The notes beneath the pieces were generated by a model. That model saw nothing but the letters and a program-made list of their open reading frames with translations, searched no databases and had not been told where the DNA came from. Source: Edaphochlamys debaryana (Eukaryota > Chlorophyta > Chlorophyceae > Chlamydomonadales). Taken from it: a stretch of DNA of 64,000 nucleotides. The translations under genes were made by a program, and so were the position numbers. Positions 51,606 to 63,851 of this stretch are shown piece by piece. Position 1 is the first letter of the stretch, and each line of letters opens with the position of its first letter. The DNA is taken from contig JAEHOE010000114.1 of assembly GCA_016858145.1 (NCBI GenBank), forward strand, positions 186,001 to 250,000. The letters are read 5' to 3'.

Positions 51606-52664
51606 TTACGCCGGGACGGGGGCCTCAGACATGACACCCACGAGCGCTCTCCCCGCATCGCTTGCAGCCCACGCGCCCACGCCGCACGGCTGCCACAGGT
51701 TGCGGGCCCTGCCGCCGTGCACCGTGCCCTCAAACAGCCCGCGCCGCGTGGAGTTTCGCACGCGCGGCTGGGCGTCCGCCGCTGCATTCACCAGCGCCGG
51801 ACCCGACGCAGGCGCTCTGCTGCTGCCGGTCCCAGCGGCAGCAGAGGAAGGCCCCGCCGCCGAGGTGACCGCAGACGCCACGGCCGCCGCCAGGGCCTCT
51901 GCCTGCGCCTCACGGGCCTCCAGCTCCGCCACTTGCTGCCACAGAGGCGGCGCGGCGGGCAGCGCCGGTGCTGCGGGCTGCGGTGCTGCGGAGGTCCTGC
52001 TGGCCGCCGCCGCCATGTCGCTGCCTTTGCTAGCAACCGCCGCCGCTGAAGTGGGGGGCGCAGGCGCTAACGCCCTGGCGGGCGTGGCGGTAAGGGTACC
52101 GGCAGCGGTGCCGCAGGCTGAGGTGCGGGCAGAGCTGACGGCGGAGCCCGGGCTCGAGGCCGTGGACGGCAGGCCCGGCAGGGCCCAGGCCTTGGGCCCG
52201 TGGTGGGCCCCGTACAGCGCGTCCCGGGAGCTGGGCCCGGTCGCCTCGCCGCTGGGGGGCGGCATGGTCGAGGCTGAGGCCAGGTGGGTGGCGGTTGGGG
52301 AGGAGAGCGCGGAGCAGAAGTCCGACAGGTTGGTGGGCGCTGGGGGCAGGGGAGGCAGGCGCACGAGGATTGGGAACGGATTAGAGTTAGGTTGGGAGTG
52401 AGGGGGCTCGCTGGGGGCGCGGTTGCACCCGCCTGTCAGCGGCACGCGTGGGCGAGCGAACCCCAGCCATCCACCCTCGGCGGCAGGCATGCCTCACCCC
52501 TCCTCACCTTGCGTCGACGGCACTGGGAGGGACGCCGCAGCGCCCATGGTCACCGCCCGCGAGAGAGGCGAGTCGCCACGCACCATGCCAGAGCCCAGAT
52601 TGATGTTCAGGCGCGGCCGCCCTCCTTTGACGGTCCGCTCAGTCAACATGTCCTGACATGCCAT
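51606..52664 (-). CDS. Unrecognised two-exon protein, about 296 aa
   Basis: Exon 1 is 52664-52508 (MACQDMLTERTVKGG...) and exon 2 is 52339-51606 (TAA), joined in phase as PSTQ-APTNLSDF. No family was recognised. The N-terminal 70 residues (TVKGGRPRLNINLGSG; SDFCSALSS) look constrained. A Ser/Thr/Ala/Pro-rich middle follows, then a heptad-like helix LWQQVAELEAREAQAEALAAAVASA that may form a coiled coil. The ending RNSTRRGLFEGTVHGGR...NLWQPCGVGAW is not low-complexity. The frame is open upstream of ATG 52664, so a longer N-terminus is possible. A dispersed repeat begins about 390 bp upstream. Confidence 0.6.
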
Positions 52665-53056
52665 TTTGCGCGTCGATGTTCCTGGTGACGAACAGCGATT
52701 GGGCGACGCGCCGGCCTGGCAGGTTGACAGGCTGTGCAGGTAAAACTCCCGCTGGTCCTCGTGGCCTTCGCCAGTGCCGATGCGGTGCCGAAACCCGTGT
52801 CGTCGGGGGGATGCGTCAGGCGACTCCAGCACTCCAGACGACAGCCCCGATCCGCTGATAGAGCAAGCTGGGCTTCGGCGTCGCGGCGAGCGGGACGCAA
52901 GCGGCCACCCTGCTGCGAAAGGCGACTCCGCGCGCCCCCGAGATGACGCCCTGGGAGAAGGTGCTGACAGCCAGTCGATAGCTCGGGCCGTCATAGCGCC
53001 TGCAGAGGTCAGAGCGAACCATCCTTGGCCGGCATGCTCATGGCGAGTTCCGGTTT
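52665..53056 (-). promoter_or_regulatory. Upstream region of the unrecognised gene
   Basis: Lies between the start codon at 52664 and the dispersed repeat. It is an open frame but without recognisable protein features. It could contain promoter and 5' UTR. Confidence 0.3.
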
Positions 53057-53419
53057 CGTCACGGCACTTCTCGCGCTCATGCTGCCCAGATACGCAAGGC
53101 ATACAGCATGCCGGCGGCTCCCGCAGGTGTGCTCAGTGCGCGGCACAGCGCGGAAGTTGCCGTTCACCCGCTGGGCACCTTTCACCTCAGAATCCTCTCG
53201 CCACACGATCTGGTACAAGCGCTGAGCACCAGTACACCGAGCCCCATCGTGGCGCCAGCGCTTTGGGAGACCGAAAGGCTGCCCCAGTGGCTACCACGTG
53301 CAAACCGACGAGTTAACGCACCGTCGTGCGCCGCTCTCGTGAGCCTCTGCCGCCGGCGCTTGGAACTTGTACTCAGGCGCACACCACTGGTCGTCACAGT
53401 TCAGGAGCCCTTGGGTCCT
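53057..53419 (+). repeat. 355-bp dispersed repeat, copy 2
   Basis: Second copy of the repeat at 48968-49323, same orientation, about 4.09 kb away. The TATAAA of copy 1 is changed to TACAAG here. Confidence 0.85.
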
Positions 53420-54330
53420 AACAAAGAATTACCCCGAGATGTGCTTAAGCCTGTTCGCGATACTGCGTGTCTCTATAGCACAGTGCAGTGTCGTTATGTA
53501 GTGTTAAAGCGCTGAGGGGAGTGTGTGTGTGTCCTCTCTTGAGCGAAGCCGGGGCGCGGCGACTGCATTGCCAATCGAGTGTGCACGGGAACGCAGCCAT
53601 CCGCGCCACAGCCCCACACAGCTATATGCTCCATCGTAGTTTCAGCTGTCCTGGTGCACTGGCCGCGACGCCCGGGCGACTAGAGACCTACCGCCATTCC
53701 CAAACCCCAGCGCTCTTCGTCGCTGTTGTTAAATGCTCTGCGCGGTGCGAAGGACTTCACTTGTCACTGGGAGGGCAACAGAATACTCCTGTCGAGAGTG
53801 ACTGTGCTCCACGGGTCGCCCGACGGTCGGGTTCGACCAAGTCGGACCAGCGTCCTCGCCCAAGTCATGGGCCCCCCGTGCAGCCCCATTGCCTGAGCCT
53901 GAGCCCTCCTGGGCACTCAGGCTCGCCCAGAGACCGGCCTCACCCGCCCCCAGGGATGTGGCATACCCCCAGTGCCACGACTCCGCAGACTCCGCGGCAT
54001 TACGCCCCGTTGTCTATACCAACCCCATGAAGCACTGCAATGCATGACGCACCCCATGCGCACGCACACGATGCGGCTTCCTGCCACGTTGTCTTCTCTA
54101 ACCCTTGACTGTCCCGCAGCCTGGCGCTTTGCGCCCGCTTGCTTGGCCCCTCGCCCGCGCTTGCTGAGCGTGCCAGGGTGCCACGCTCGCTGCATTCAGC
54201 GTGTCGCCTTCACAACGCGCTGTGGGGGGATTAGAAGAAATCAACGAAGCGAAGCGCTTGGTTGTGGCGTAGGGCGTGTTACGCAGACTACGCAGACCTG
54301 TGGGGAGCTTACCGAGTGTGGGGGGGTGCA

Positions 54331-54437
54331 CGCGGTAACAACGCTCGTGCCACGCGGCCTCCCTCCGCCACCCGCGACCCGCCGGCAACCCGCCGGCCAT
54401 GCAGACCCAACCCCGAAGTCCCGCTGCCAAGACAAGT
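54331..54437 (+). repeat. Imperfect direct repeat, copy 1
   Basis: CGCGGTAACAA, GCTCGT.CCAC, GCGACCCGCCGG, CAGCCATGCAG-like and CCCGCTGC blocks recur in order at 54591-54741. Confidence 0.6.
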
Positions 54438-54590
54438 GACGGAACGCGAAAGGCATAGAATGGAGTACGTACATGACTTGTACGACAGCGTTGTACGCGG
54501 TACGGGTCGGTCGGTCGTCGGTCCCGGGGGGTCGGGGAACTTTGGGGCAGCCACCCGTGGTGCATGATTGTCCTGCATGCCGCAGCATGA

Positions 54591-54741
54591 CGCGGTAACA
54601 AGCTCGTTCCACACGGGCGCCTCCCTCCCCTCGGGGCTGAGTCGCCCGCGAGTCCGCGACCCGCCGGTGACCCAGCCATGCAGCCCCAGCCCCAGCCCCA
54701 GCCCCAGCCCCAAAGCCCCAAAGCCCCGCTGCTAAGAAAGG
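54591..54741 (+). repeat. Imperfect direct repeat, copy 2, with (CAGCCC)n
   Basis: Same block order as 54331-54437. It is expanded by a hexanucleotide CAGCCC run at about 54681-54712. Confidence 0.6.
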
Positions 54742-57700
54742 GGGCAAGCCCCGACTGCTGCGCAGCTCAGTGGATGTTGCTCGGTCCGCGCCATGCCGTG
54801 ACTCGGGCGTCGGGCTCAACAAATGACGGCCGGCGCCTGGGCTTTTGCTCACCAAATAAGCCTCCGTACTGGGTACTGGCGCCCGAGCAGGGACCCTTCC
54901 ATCCAGCGTTCATAGCCCCACGCACTGGCCCGCGAGCCCCATCTTCTGTACACGTATACATAGGCGTTGTGCACCTCGTCGCCGGACTCCTCGTCATCTC
55001 CCTCGGCTTGAGCTCTCGCTGAGCTGCAGCCCTGCACCCTGGGCTGTTGCACTTTGCCTTCTCGTCCTCATCAGCCCCGAGGCCAACTCCGCTCGGACTG
55101 AGGTCGGATACACGATCGTTGTGTACAAAGGGCTGCAGCACGCAGCTCCGTATCCTAGGCAAGGGCAGGCTAGGGCGCGGCATGCACGAAACCTGGACGG
55201 GGGGGCGTGGCAACTGTCTGGCATTACACATACATTTACAATGCACTTTAGGGGGCCGCCTAAGACAGAAAGGACGGCGCACAACTCCACACAAGGAGGT
55301 AGGACGGAAGTAAGCAAGCAGGCAGCAGGAAGATTGTATGTACTGGCATGTGTGTAACCATGCGTGCCAGCCATCAATCAGGCACATACACAAAGGCGGC
55401 CCTAACAATAGGCGGCGGCACGCACTCCTCGACACGAAGGTGTTCTACCGATATCACCCAGGCGCAAGCGAGGCTCTAGATGGCTCCTGGAGTGGGCCGC
55501 CCGGGCCCCAAGAATAAACAGCTAGCAAACATATTGGCCCAAAAGGGGCGTTGGAGGGGGGGCAGGCAGCAGGGAGCCAAGGCCAGGTACAAAAAGACAC
55601 GCCGCGGGGGATGACGCCGAACGTCCAACCAGAAGACGGGCCAGCAAGTCTGGCAAACGCTAAGGCCATGCGAATCTGGCAGCATGGCAGCTAACGCATC
55701 ACCCCGCGCTGTACCGTAAGGGCATGAACAGCTGGCGAGGTTCACACCTGCCGCAAAAGATAGCACAAGGAAGGGGAGAACACCGCACGCGTGAACCTCG
55801 GTTCCACGGGAGGCAGCAAACCCAGTCAGCACCATACTCAGCAACGGGCAACTGGTCCTCAAGAAGACGACACGCAACCGGGGAAATCCGCCTGACGGCT
55901 TGCCTCGGCAACATCACCAAGCCACTCAGAAGCGTACAGTGAAAGGCCGGGAGGAGGCCCCACCAGGCAGCCAACACAGCTGAACGCCCATCATCACCGA
56001 CCCCAGCAGCTGGAAAGAGGCATACTGAACAAGCAAGCAGCAGCAGCTAACGGTTAGCACCAAAGCAACACCACAAAACCCCGGCCCTTATGTTGATTGA
56101 GCAGCACCTCTCGCTAAACGGACCGAGAGCGCTCACCCTGAACTGGTGACAACCGGAAACCTGGGCCAAGCAACTGCCCGACTTGGGGGCGAAAGCAGAA
56201 AGAGAGCCAGGCCGAGCCCAATGGCTGACCGCAACCCAGCAAACAGAAACACGTCTTCAAACTCCCATCGAGGCAGGTGCACATCCAGGGGGCGGCAACC
56301 TGAGCAAACACAAAAGCCCGCTCATCAATTGGAGACTGCGGCCATCAGCGGCCCGCCGCCCGCGTTGGTGCAAGAGCTGCCGTGTGTACAGGTCCCTTAC
56401 TTGGACAGGCAGGCACCAAGTTTAGGATCTGGATCTGGTGGGTCCGGGTGCTGCTCGCAAGGCAGGCATCCCTCAGCTGCCCAACCGGTGCACGCAGCTA
56501 AACGCAGCAGCCCAGGCCCCGCCGCCGCAACAAGTAAGACAGCGCTTATGCAAAGTAAGCAGCGATGCATGCAAATGCCCCAACTAATCCACCCCAGCGC
56601 AGCTACCAGCCACGCACCCCACCCGACCAGCAGCTACCCAGCGCCAGCCAAAAAGGGGGCGATTCCCCCCAGAGCCAAGCTGCCGCCGGCGCTGCCTGGC
56701 TAACCATGTCTGACACCCCAGCCCCTGCACACATGCCTTCGTGCAGCAAACAATCACAACAAGCCTCAGTCAGCAAAGCAAAGCCTCAAGTGCGAAAGCT
56801 ACTGGAAACCGAGCGGAGCACGTACTGCTAGGAAACATACTGGAAACCAGGTTTGGACCGCCCATGGCGGAGCCCAACCGCTATGTGCCAAACCAGCCAC
56901 CTGCCTCTTGTGCTACTTCTTGGCTCTGTATTGCCTTTGTAGCGCCTCAGACCAGCCACCTGCCATGAACCGCCCGCGTCGAGCACAATGCGCAGCTCGT
57001 ACACCCCGCCAATCGCAGGCGTCTCTCTCTCGCTCTCTCTCAACCGAGCATTTAGTTGTAGTAGCTGTTGGCCCCATGTGGTACGGCCGATCCTGATCCT
57101 GCCTCCTCTCCTCCTGCTGCTTCTCGCGCCACCTTCTGTCCCTAGCGACAGGCATGCAACTAAAGGAATGCTACATGCATGCATCACTCAAGCCTTGTGT
57201 TCATGAGGCTCGGCTCTTGGGCGAAAGTACCGCGCATCGAGCGAATCAAGTCTTGCCAGCAAGAATACCCTCAAACAACAGCACACAACAGATGCATAAT
57301 TGGTGCGTGTCGAGGTGCAGCGAAGCCAGATCACAAGCGGGTGAGGGCTTTTGTTAGGATGGAGTCCCAAAGGAATGGAAAGGTGGATTGATGCATGTGA
57401 CGCATCGCTCCCGTGCAGGGCGGGCGCAGAGCCGGGTGCGTATCAAGCAAGACACGCACCGCCCTCCCCCTCTGCCTTCCGAGGCACTCAGGCGAAAGGG
57501 TTGCACGGACAATGGAAACCCGGTCGTTTCAAACTTTCTCATTCAATGCCAAACCAGTTTCGTGACTGCTGCTGCGTGTTGCCTGCACGCTGCGTGTGCT
57601 CGAAAGCACAGCGAACGCGCCCACAGCAAACATGGGCCCTGAAGCGGTGCTTGCCTCGTCATGACTCGTGCCCTCCTCCTGCCTCGTGCGTTACCCCATG

Positions 57701-58196
57701 CGCACGGGGAGAGAACCCAGTCAGGCACACCAAGGGGGCAGACGGCACCACGCTTGTGAGGATTGCCAGCAGCCTGCACTGTGCACGGCACAGCCTTATG
57801 TCAAACACCCCCGATAAACACCCCCAGTGCCTGCATCACCGACCATGCCCGAAGATCACAGAGAGTTTCAACTAGTAGGCACCAAGCCGGATCACGAACC
57901 CACTGACTGTGAATGGCAGCAAACTAAACTGTAAAACCAAGGCGGGGGATCACGGCAACGAATACTGCATGCGGCTTCTTTCTCATTCTCTCAACCGCCA
58001 TTGCATCTCAAACCTCTTGCAGCCTTGCGCCCGCTGGGGCGTCCATTGCGTCGACGGCTGATCACGTACGGCCATCCAGTTCTTGCTAGCATGGTAGGGT
58101 CGCACCCATGCGCCAGCTCTGAGTAGGTGCCACTCTCCCTTCCCTGCAACCGATCATGAGCTCGCGCCTTGAGGTGGCTGGGTCGGTGCCACGGAC

Positions 58197-61100
58197 TCAC
58201 ATGCAGCCGGCAGCCGCCGCCGCCGCGGCCGCCGCTGCGGCGGCGCGGCCTCCCGCCATTGCCATCACGGCGAAGATCGGGCTGGCGGAGGTGGGGTCGG
58301 CCGCGGCCGCCGCAGCGGCGGCGCTGCCGTAGGCCCCCCGGCAGCCGCCGGCGCCGGACGCGGCCGCGGCTGCGGCAGCCGCCTCCGCCGCGGCGGCGGC
58401 GTCGCTGCCGGCGGCGCGCGCCGCCAGGTGCGGGAAGGCGCGGTATCCGGACTTGATCCACTTCTCAAAGTCCGGTCCGGACCCGGGGATGAAGCCGGGG
58501 GACGCCTCGCCATGTGGCAGGTGCTGCGGGGGAACGAACGACAGCAGGGGGCAGGGGCACCGGGAGCGTGATGGAAGGGGTGCTAAGTGCAGCGACACAG
58601 GAGCAAGCGGGAAAGATGGAAAAAGGGACGAGCCCTATAATGGCTGGGCAGCGGTATATGCGTGCAGGCACGGTGCAAAGCGCGGGGCCGTGTGGCGCGC
58701 TCCGCGCGAAGCTTTGGGGGGACAGGGGGCCGAGCGTTGACGCGGGGCAAAACACCCACGGCGCCCGGAGACAAAGTGTTGCAGGTGCTTCCTCCTCGAC
58801 GGATCAAGTTGCTCGAGGCAAAATAGCAACATCGCGCTCGGTCTGGGCTTGGTCGGGGACGTTGGACCGCAGTCGTGACCGCAGCCATTCTCGCAACAGC
58901 CGCGCGCATTCTTGTCGGAACTACCTCACTCTTAGCTTTGAGTGGCCAGGTATCTATAGAAACGAGCGTCCAAGTTGCTCCTTGGGCTATGGGTGCGAGG
59001 TGGTGGGACTGCCTTGTTCCGAACATGTTGAGTTCGCGCTGGGTCGGTAAAGCTTCCCTGCTCTCAACCACATACCAGCATGGTTCAAAAATTCAGGGGG
59101 ACGGACGGACGGCACGCAGAGCTTGTGCCGTACGCCTTTGCGGCACTGCCCGCCCTACACCGTACACCGTGCGCCGCCGTACGCCGTACCTGCTGATACG
59201 TGAAGTACTCCTGCAGCTCGGGGCGGTACTCGGAGAGGGCGAAGTTGGTGGCGGCGGTCTGGCCCCGGAGCCGCACCAGCGACCTGGCGGGGACGTGGTG
59301 GGGATGGGGGTGGGGATGCGAACGAAGGTAGGGGTGCGGTCAGGACGGAGGCTGGCAGACGCGTGACAGGGTGAGGCCAGCCAACCCCGCCGGCTCCCGG
59401 CCGGCGACACATGCCGTACACTCGTCGTAAACCACTCGTACCTGTCGTACGCGGCCGCTGCGTCCCGCTCACGCTCGAAGAGGCCCAGGTAGACGTGCTT
59501 GGAGCCGGGGATGCCGATGCGGCTCTCCCAGCGGCCGCTGGGGTGGGCGGTGACGCCCCGGTGCGCCGAGGAGCCGCGGGAGAAGCCCTGTGGGGGAGGC
59601 AGGGCCGACGAGGACGAGGGGATCAGGGCAAGGAAGCGGCCGGGCAGTGGAGGCTATGGCGTGGGCTTGTGGACGACAGAGTGCCGGGCGGGGAGAGGCA
59701 CGATCAAGGCCTGCCTCACACACGCCCGCACACGCATCACCGCACTCCCATCACGCACCGCACACCCCCTTTCGAACCCCCCTTCCCCACCTGGCTCTGC
59801 CTCCGCACCGCCCCTCCCTCCCCCACACACCCTCCCTCCCCCCCCCACCTGGCTCTGCCTCCGCGCCCCTCCCTCCCCTCCACACCCTCCTTCCCTCCCC
59901 CCCCCCCACCTGGCTCTGCCTCCGCACCGCCATGATGAGCTCCTCCAGGCTGATGGCGCCCAGGCAGCCCAGCAGCGCGTCGTAGCGGGAGGGGGGGAAG
60001 TTGGTGCGGGTGCCCTGACAGGGGGGGGAGGGAGGGAAGGGGAGGAGGGGGAGGGGGGGAGAGAGGGAGAGAGGGAGGATCAGGAAGGGGGGAAGAGCGG
60101 TTGGCTAGGATGGCAGGCGAGGGGCTGAGGGAGATGTATGGGGGCAGCAGGCGCGCGTGGGGGCTGCCGTACGCAAAGGGTGCAGGGTGCATACTGCCGT
60201 ACCTTGACTCCCTTGCACTTGAGCGCTGCCACGTCGTACGCCTCCGCGGCGTGCTCCTCCTCCTCATAGCCCCCCAGGTACACCTGACGGGGGGGGGAGG
60301 GGGGGATAGAGGCAGGTTCAAGAGTTGAGGGGGTGCGTGGGGGGTATGGGGACGCAGACGTGGTTTGACGTGGGCTGATGTATGGCTTAGGGAGGGCTGA
60401 AACGGCGGTAAGCTAGGGGCATAACATTACGCACAATAGCACAACTGAGCCTCACCTGGCGTCCCATCTCTCGGACCCAGATGTGCGCCTCCCACCTGAC
60501 AAGGGCGGGGGGGTACGGACAACGGGCGCGGGGGCAGGGGCAGGGCTCGAGATTGCAAGGTGGGTGGGCCAACGCAACTTGCTGAAGGCAAGCGAGATCG
60601 ACACAACAAGCAGGTGCGGAGCACGAGCACCTTGCCACCCCGCACGCAACCGGCCACCGGTCTCACCTGCCGCTGCGGCGGTGCTTGGTAACGCCCCGGA
60701 ACTGGGACGATCGCTTCTTCTCCGTCGCCTCCTCCACCACCTCCGTGCACTCATAGTCACGGTCGCCGTCGTCACCGGCGGCGGCGGCGGTGGCGCCGCC
60801 GGCGCGGCCGCAGGGGCGGCGGCGGCTGCCGCCGCCGTCGCGGCTGCCGGCGGCGGCGGTGACGGCGGAGGCGTCCTCGCTGCTGGAGTCCTGGCCGTCG
60901 GCGCGGCTGGCGGCCTCGATCTGACCCAGAGCCGCGACGGCGGCGCTGCGCTTGGGCCCCCGAGCGCGGGCCGACGGCGGCGGCACCGCCGCCGTGGTGA
61001 CGGAGGTGACGGCAGGGTCGGCGGAGGCGGCGGCGGAGGCGGCGGGAGGGCGCTTTGCGCGGGCGCGAGGCTTGGGCTTGGGCGCAGCGGCGCCGCCGAC

Positions 61101-63851
61101 GGCGGTCGAGGCCGCGGCGGCGGCATCGGCGGAGGCGGTGACTTCCTCGGAGGCGGCGGCGGCGGCGGCGGCAGCAGCAGCGGCGGCGGCGGCGTGCAGC
61201 TCGCCGGCGTCGGGCGCAAGGCTGATCGGCGGCAGCGGCAGCAGGCTGCCGGCGGCGAAGGCGGCGGCGACGGTGGACCCAGCCCGCTGGAGCAGATAGG
61301 CCACGCCCTGAGGAAGGGAAGGGCCATTCAGCAGTACGAATTAGGCCAGGCCACGAGCGAGGTCACACGCTGCCCTGCACTGCATGCAGTACGACAGCAG
61401 CATGTACGAATAACATCGTACAGGTGCACAGCACCCTTAGTAGTACTCACGTCCTCCTCGGCGGGTCCGTCGTCGTACAGGAGCGCCGCCATGGCCCCAC
61501 GCAGGTCCGCGTTCACGCCGCCGCCGCCGCCACCGCCGCCGCGTGTAGTGCCGTACGCTCCGTCGGCGGTGGCGGAGAGGAGCTCTTGGAGGGCGACACT
61601 GGTTGGGGGGAGGGGAGGGGAGGGGCGGGAGCGGGGCGGGGTGAGGAGGGCTATACGGACCGCCTGCGCACATTGGCTGCGGGGCGAGGGCTAGGGTACA
61701 CGGAACAGCCGTGCGTGCGGAACAGCCGAGCGGACACGTTGAACTGAAGGACCTACCTACGGCCACCCACGGAGCCGCAACCCTGCTGTGCTATTCCATG
61801 ACCGCTCGGCCCCATCCTCACCTGCAGTCGCTGACGCCAGAGGCCTGGCGCTGGCGGGCGTGGATGAGCGGCTGGCGGGACGGCGCGCCGGCGGCGGCGG
61901 CGGCGGCGGCGGCCGAATGGTGGTGCGGATCGTAGCCACCGCCGGAGCCCCACTCAGCCTTGACGGCGGGAGCCGCCCAGTGCTCGTACGACACGGAAGA
62001 GCGCGGGCCAGAGTGGGCTGACGGCGGCGGCGCCGGAGCCGACGAGACGGCGTGCAGCGGCCTGGCGGCGCCGTCGGCGGCGGCAGAGGTGGCGGCGGCG
62101 GAGGAGGCGGCGGGGCCGACGGAGGTGGTTGGCGCGGCGGCGGCGGCGGCGGGCGGGGGCGCGGACTGGTAGGCGCGGAGGTGAGGTGGCGGGTGGCTGA
62201 GCGAGAGCGGCGGCAGTGACGGCGGCGGCTGCGGCGGGTAGCCGAAGTGCGGCGGCAGGTGCGGCGGCGGCGGCCCACGCGGCATGGCGGGAGCAGGTGG
62301 CGGCGGCGGCGGCGGCCCAGGCCAGGAGCTGATGTGGGGCAGGCGCTGGGGCGGCGGCGGCATCACGGCAGGGGTCGGGGCACTGTAGATGGAGGGGTAG
62401 GGATCCGAGTGCCGTGCGTACAGCTCGTGGGGCGGCGGCGGCGGCGGCGCAGCCCAGTGTGGCGGCGGCGGCGCTGGCATGCCGTAGTACGGCGGGTAGC
62501 CATGGTCGTAGCCGTGCGGGTGGCTGCCGTAGCCGTACGGCATGGGCGCCGAAGACCTGCCGTACAGCGGCGGGGCACCATAGGGAGGCGGGGGGTAGGG
62601 TGCCGCGGCGGCGGCGGCAGCAGCCGCGGCGGCGGCAGCGGACGCGCCCGCAAACGGGCCGCTGTTGTACGGCAGCGGGGGCTCCTGGCCGCCGTCGGAA
62701 GCGGGGGACGTGACGCCGCCGCCAGTGCTGCTGTCCCGCCGGGCGCTGCCAGCCGCCGCCGCTGCCGCCGCCACCGCCGCCGCTGGTGTCGTCACGGTGG
62801 AGCCAGCCGACTCGCGGCGCTCGACGTAGCCTCCGTCGCTGCTGTCGCCGTAGGGCTGGTGGTGACTGTACGGCGGTGATGACGTCATGCCGTACGGCCC
62901 GGCCAGCGATGGCGGCGTGGGCATGAAGCCGGGGGGGCCGCCGGCGGGGACAGCACCGTAGGGGGGATAGGGGTAGGGCTCAGCAGGTGGCGGGTAGGGG
63001 TAGGGATACGGAGCGGGCGGGGAGCGGGCAGGGGGCGGGGGAGGATGGGCGGGGAGGTGGTGGGGAGGCGGCGGCGGCGCGGTGGCGGCGGCGGGGGCCG
63101 TGGGCATACGGGCGCCGGAGGGTGGCGGCGGCGGCATGGCAGCGGCGGCGCCAGCGTGGCCGTCACTCGCTGCCGGCATGCCGACGGCGCCGTCAGTGTT
63201 GGCAGACCCAGCGGCACCGCCAGCGCTGGCGGAGGCCCCGGGGCGGATCTTGCCGGCGCCGAAGGCGCCGCCGACGGTGCAGCGCATAGCAGCGGCGCCG
63301 GCAGCAGGGCCGTCATCCGCCTCGTCGTCGTCACCGCTCTCGCCAGCGGCCTCGCTGCCGCCGCCGTCAGGGCAGTCGCCCGCCGGCGGGTCGGCGGCGG
63401 CGTCACAAGCACCGGCTGCCGGTGCCGCCGCCGCCGCCGACGGCGGCGGCGCGGCGCCGACCGCGCCCAGCAGCAGCGCCGTCAGCTCAACCGAGCCCAT
63501 GCTGACTAATCGGCCGTTGGTGTTGCTGCCCAGGCACCAACCGCCGGCGTAACCGTCGTGGCCGTCGTGGGGCCCAAACAGGCCCTCGCCGCACAAGAAG
63601 CCGCCGCCGGGTGACGGCGCGACGTTGAGGCTGCCGCCACGGCGCGGGCGGACCGACCCGCCGCCGCCGCCGCCGTCAGCGTTGAAGCCGCCGCCGCCGC
63701 CGCCGTAGTGGCCGCAGGCGGCAAAGGCCGAGACGGGGTGGTGCGGGCCATCTTGGATAGCCGAGTCGGCGGCGTGACCGTTGGTGTAACCGACAGGGCC
63801 GTTAGGGTTTTGGCCGTTGGAGCCCTCGCCACACTGGGGAAAGGGAGCCAT
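58197..63851 (-). CDS. Double-AP2-domain (ANT-like) transcription factor, 1203 aa
   Basis: Nine exons join in phase: 63851-61822, 61598-61451, 61307-60667, 60495-60456, 60283-60203, 60014-59910, 59587-59442, 59283-59190 and 58523-58197 (TGA). AP2 domain 1 (about residues 926-990) has [19 protein letters not shown] and [20 protein letters not shown]. Domain 2 (about 1024-1085) has [35 protein letters not shown] and ATNF. The linker contains [15 protein letters not shown], typical of the AP2/ANT class. Domain 1 lacks the roughly 10-residue insertion of plant ANT proteins (IWVREMGRQ runs straight into VYLGG). The first 900 residues are mostly Gly/Pro/Ala/Tyr-rich low complexity, as often seen in algal regulators. 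It probably acts in the nucleus as a DNA-binding regulator. ATG 63851 is the only early in-frame start seen. Confidence 0.92.

Larger units (their letters stand above)
53420..58196 (-). other. Long gene-free stretch, probably AP2-gene 3' UTR in its right part
   Basis: From about 55.2 to 58.2 kb the plus strand is CA-rich, as expected for a minus-strand 3' UTR. TTACA occurs at 55224-55228 and 55236-55240. Between 53.4 and 55.2 kb there are short repeats but no gene. A CT-rich microsatellite lies at about 57021-57042. Open frames here have no family resemblance. Confidence 0.4.

Noticed and set aside
48968..53419. LTR retrotransposon bounded by the 355-bp repeats
   Set aside because: No reverse transcriptase, integrase, primer-binding site or polypurine tract was seen, and a spliced minus-strand gene occupies the interval.
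56146..56703. 185-codon plus-strand frame in the AP2 3' flank
   Set aside because: Composition follows the CA-rich strand of a minus-strand 3' UTR and there are no protein features.
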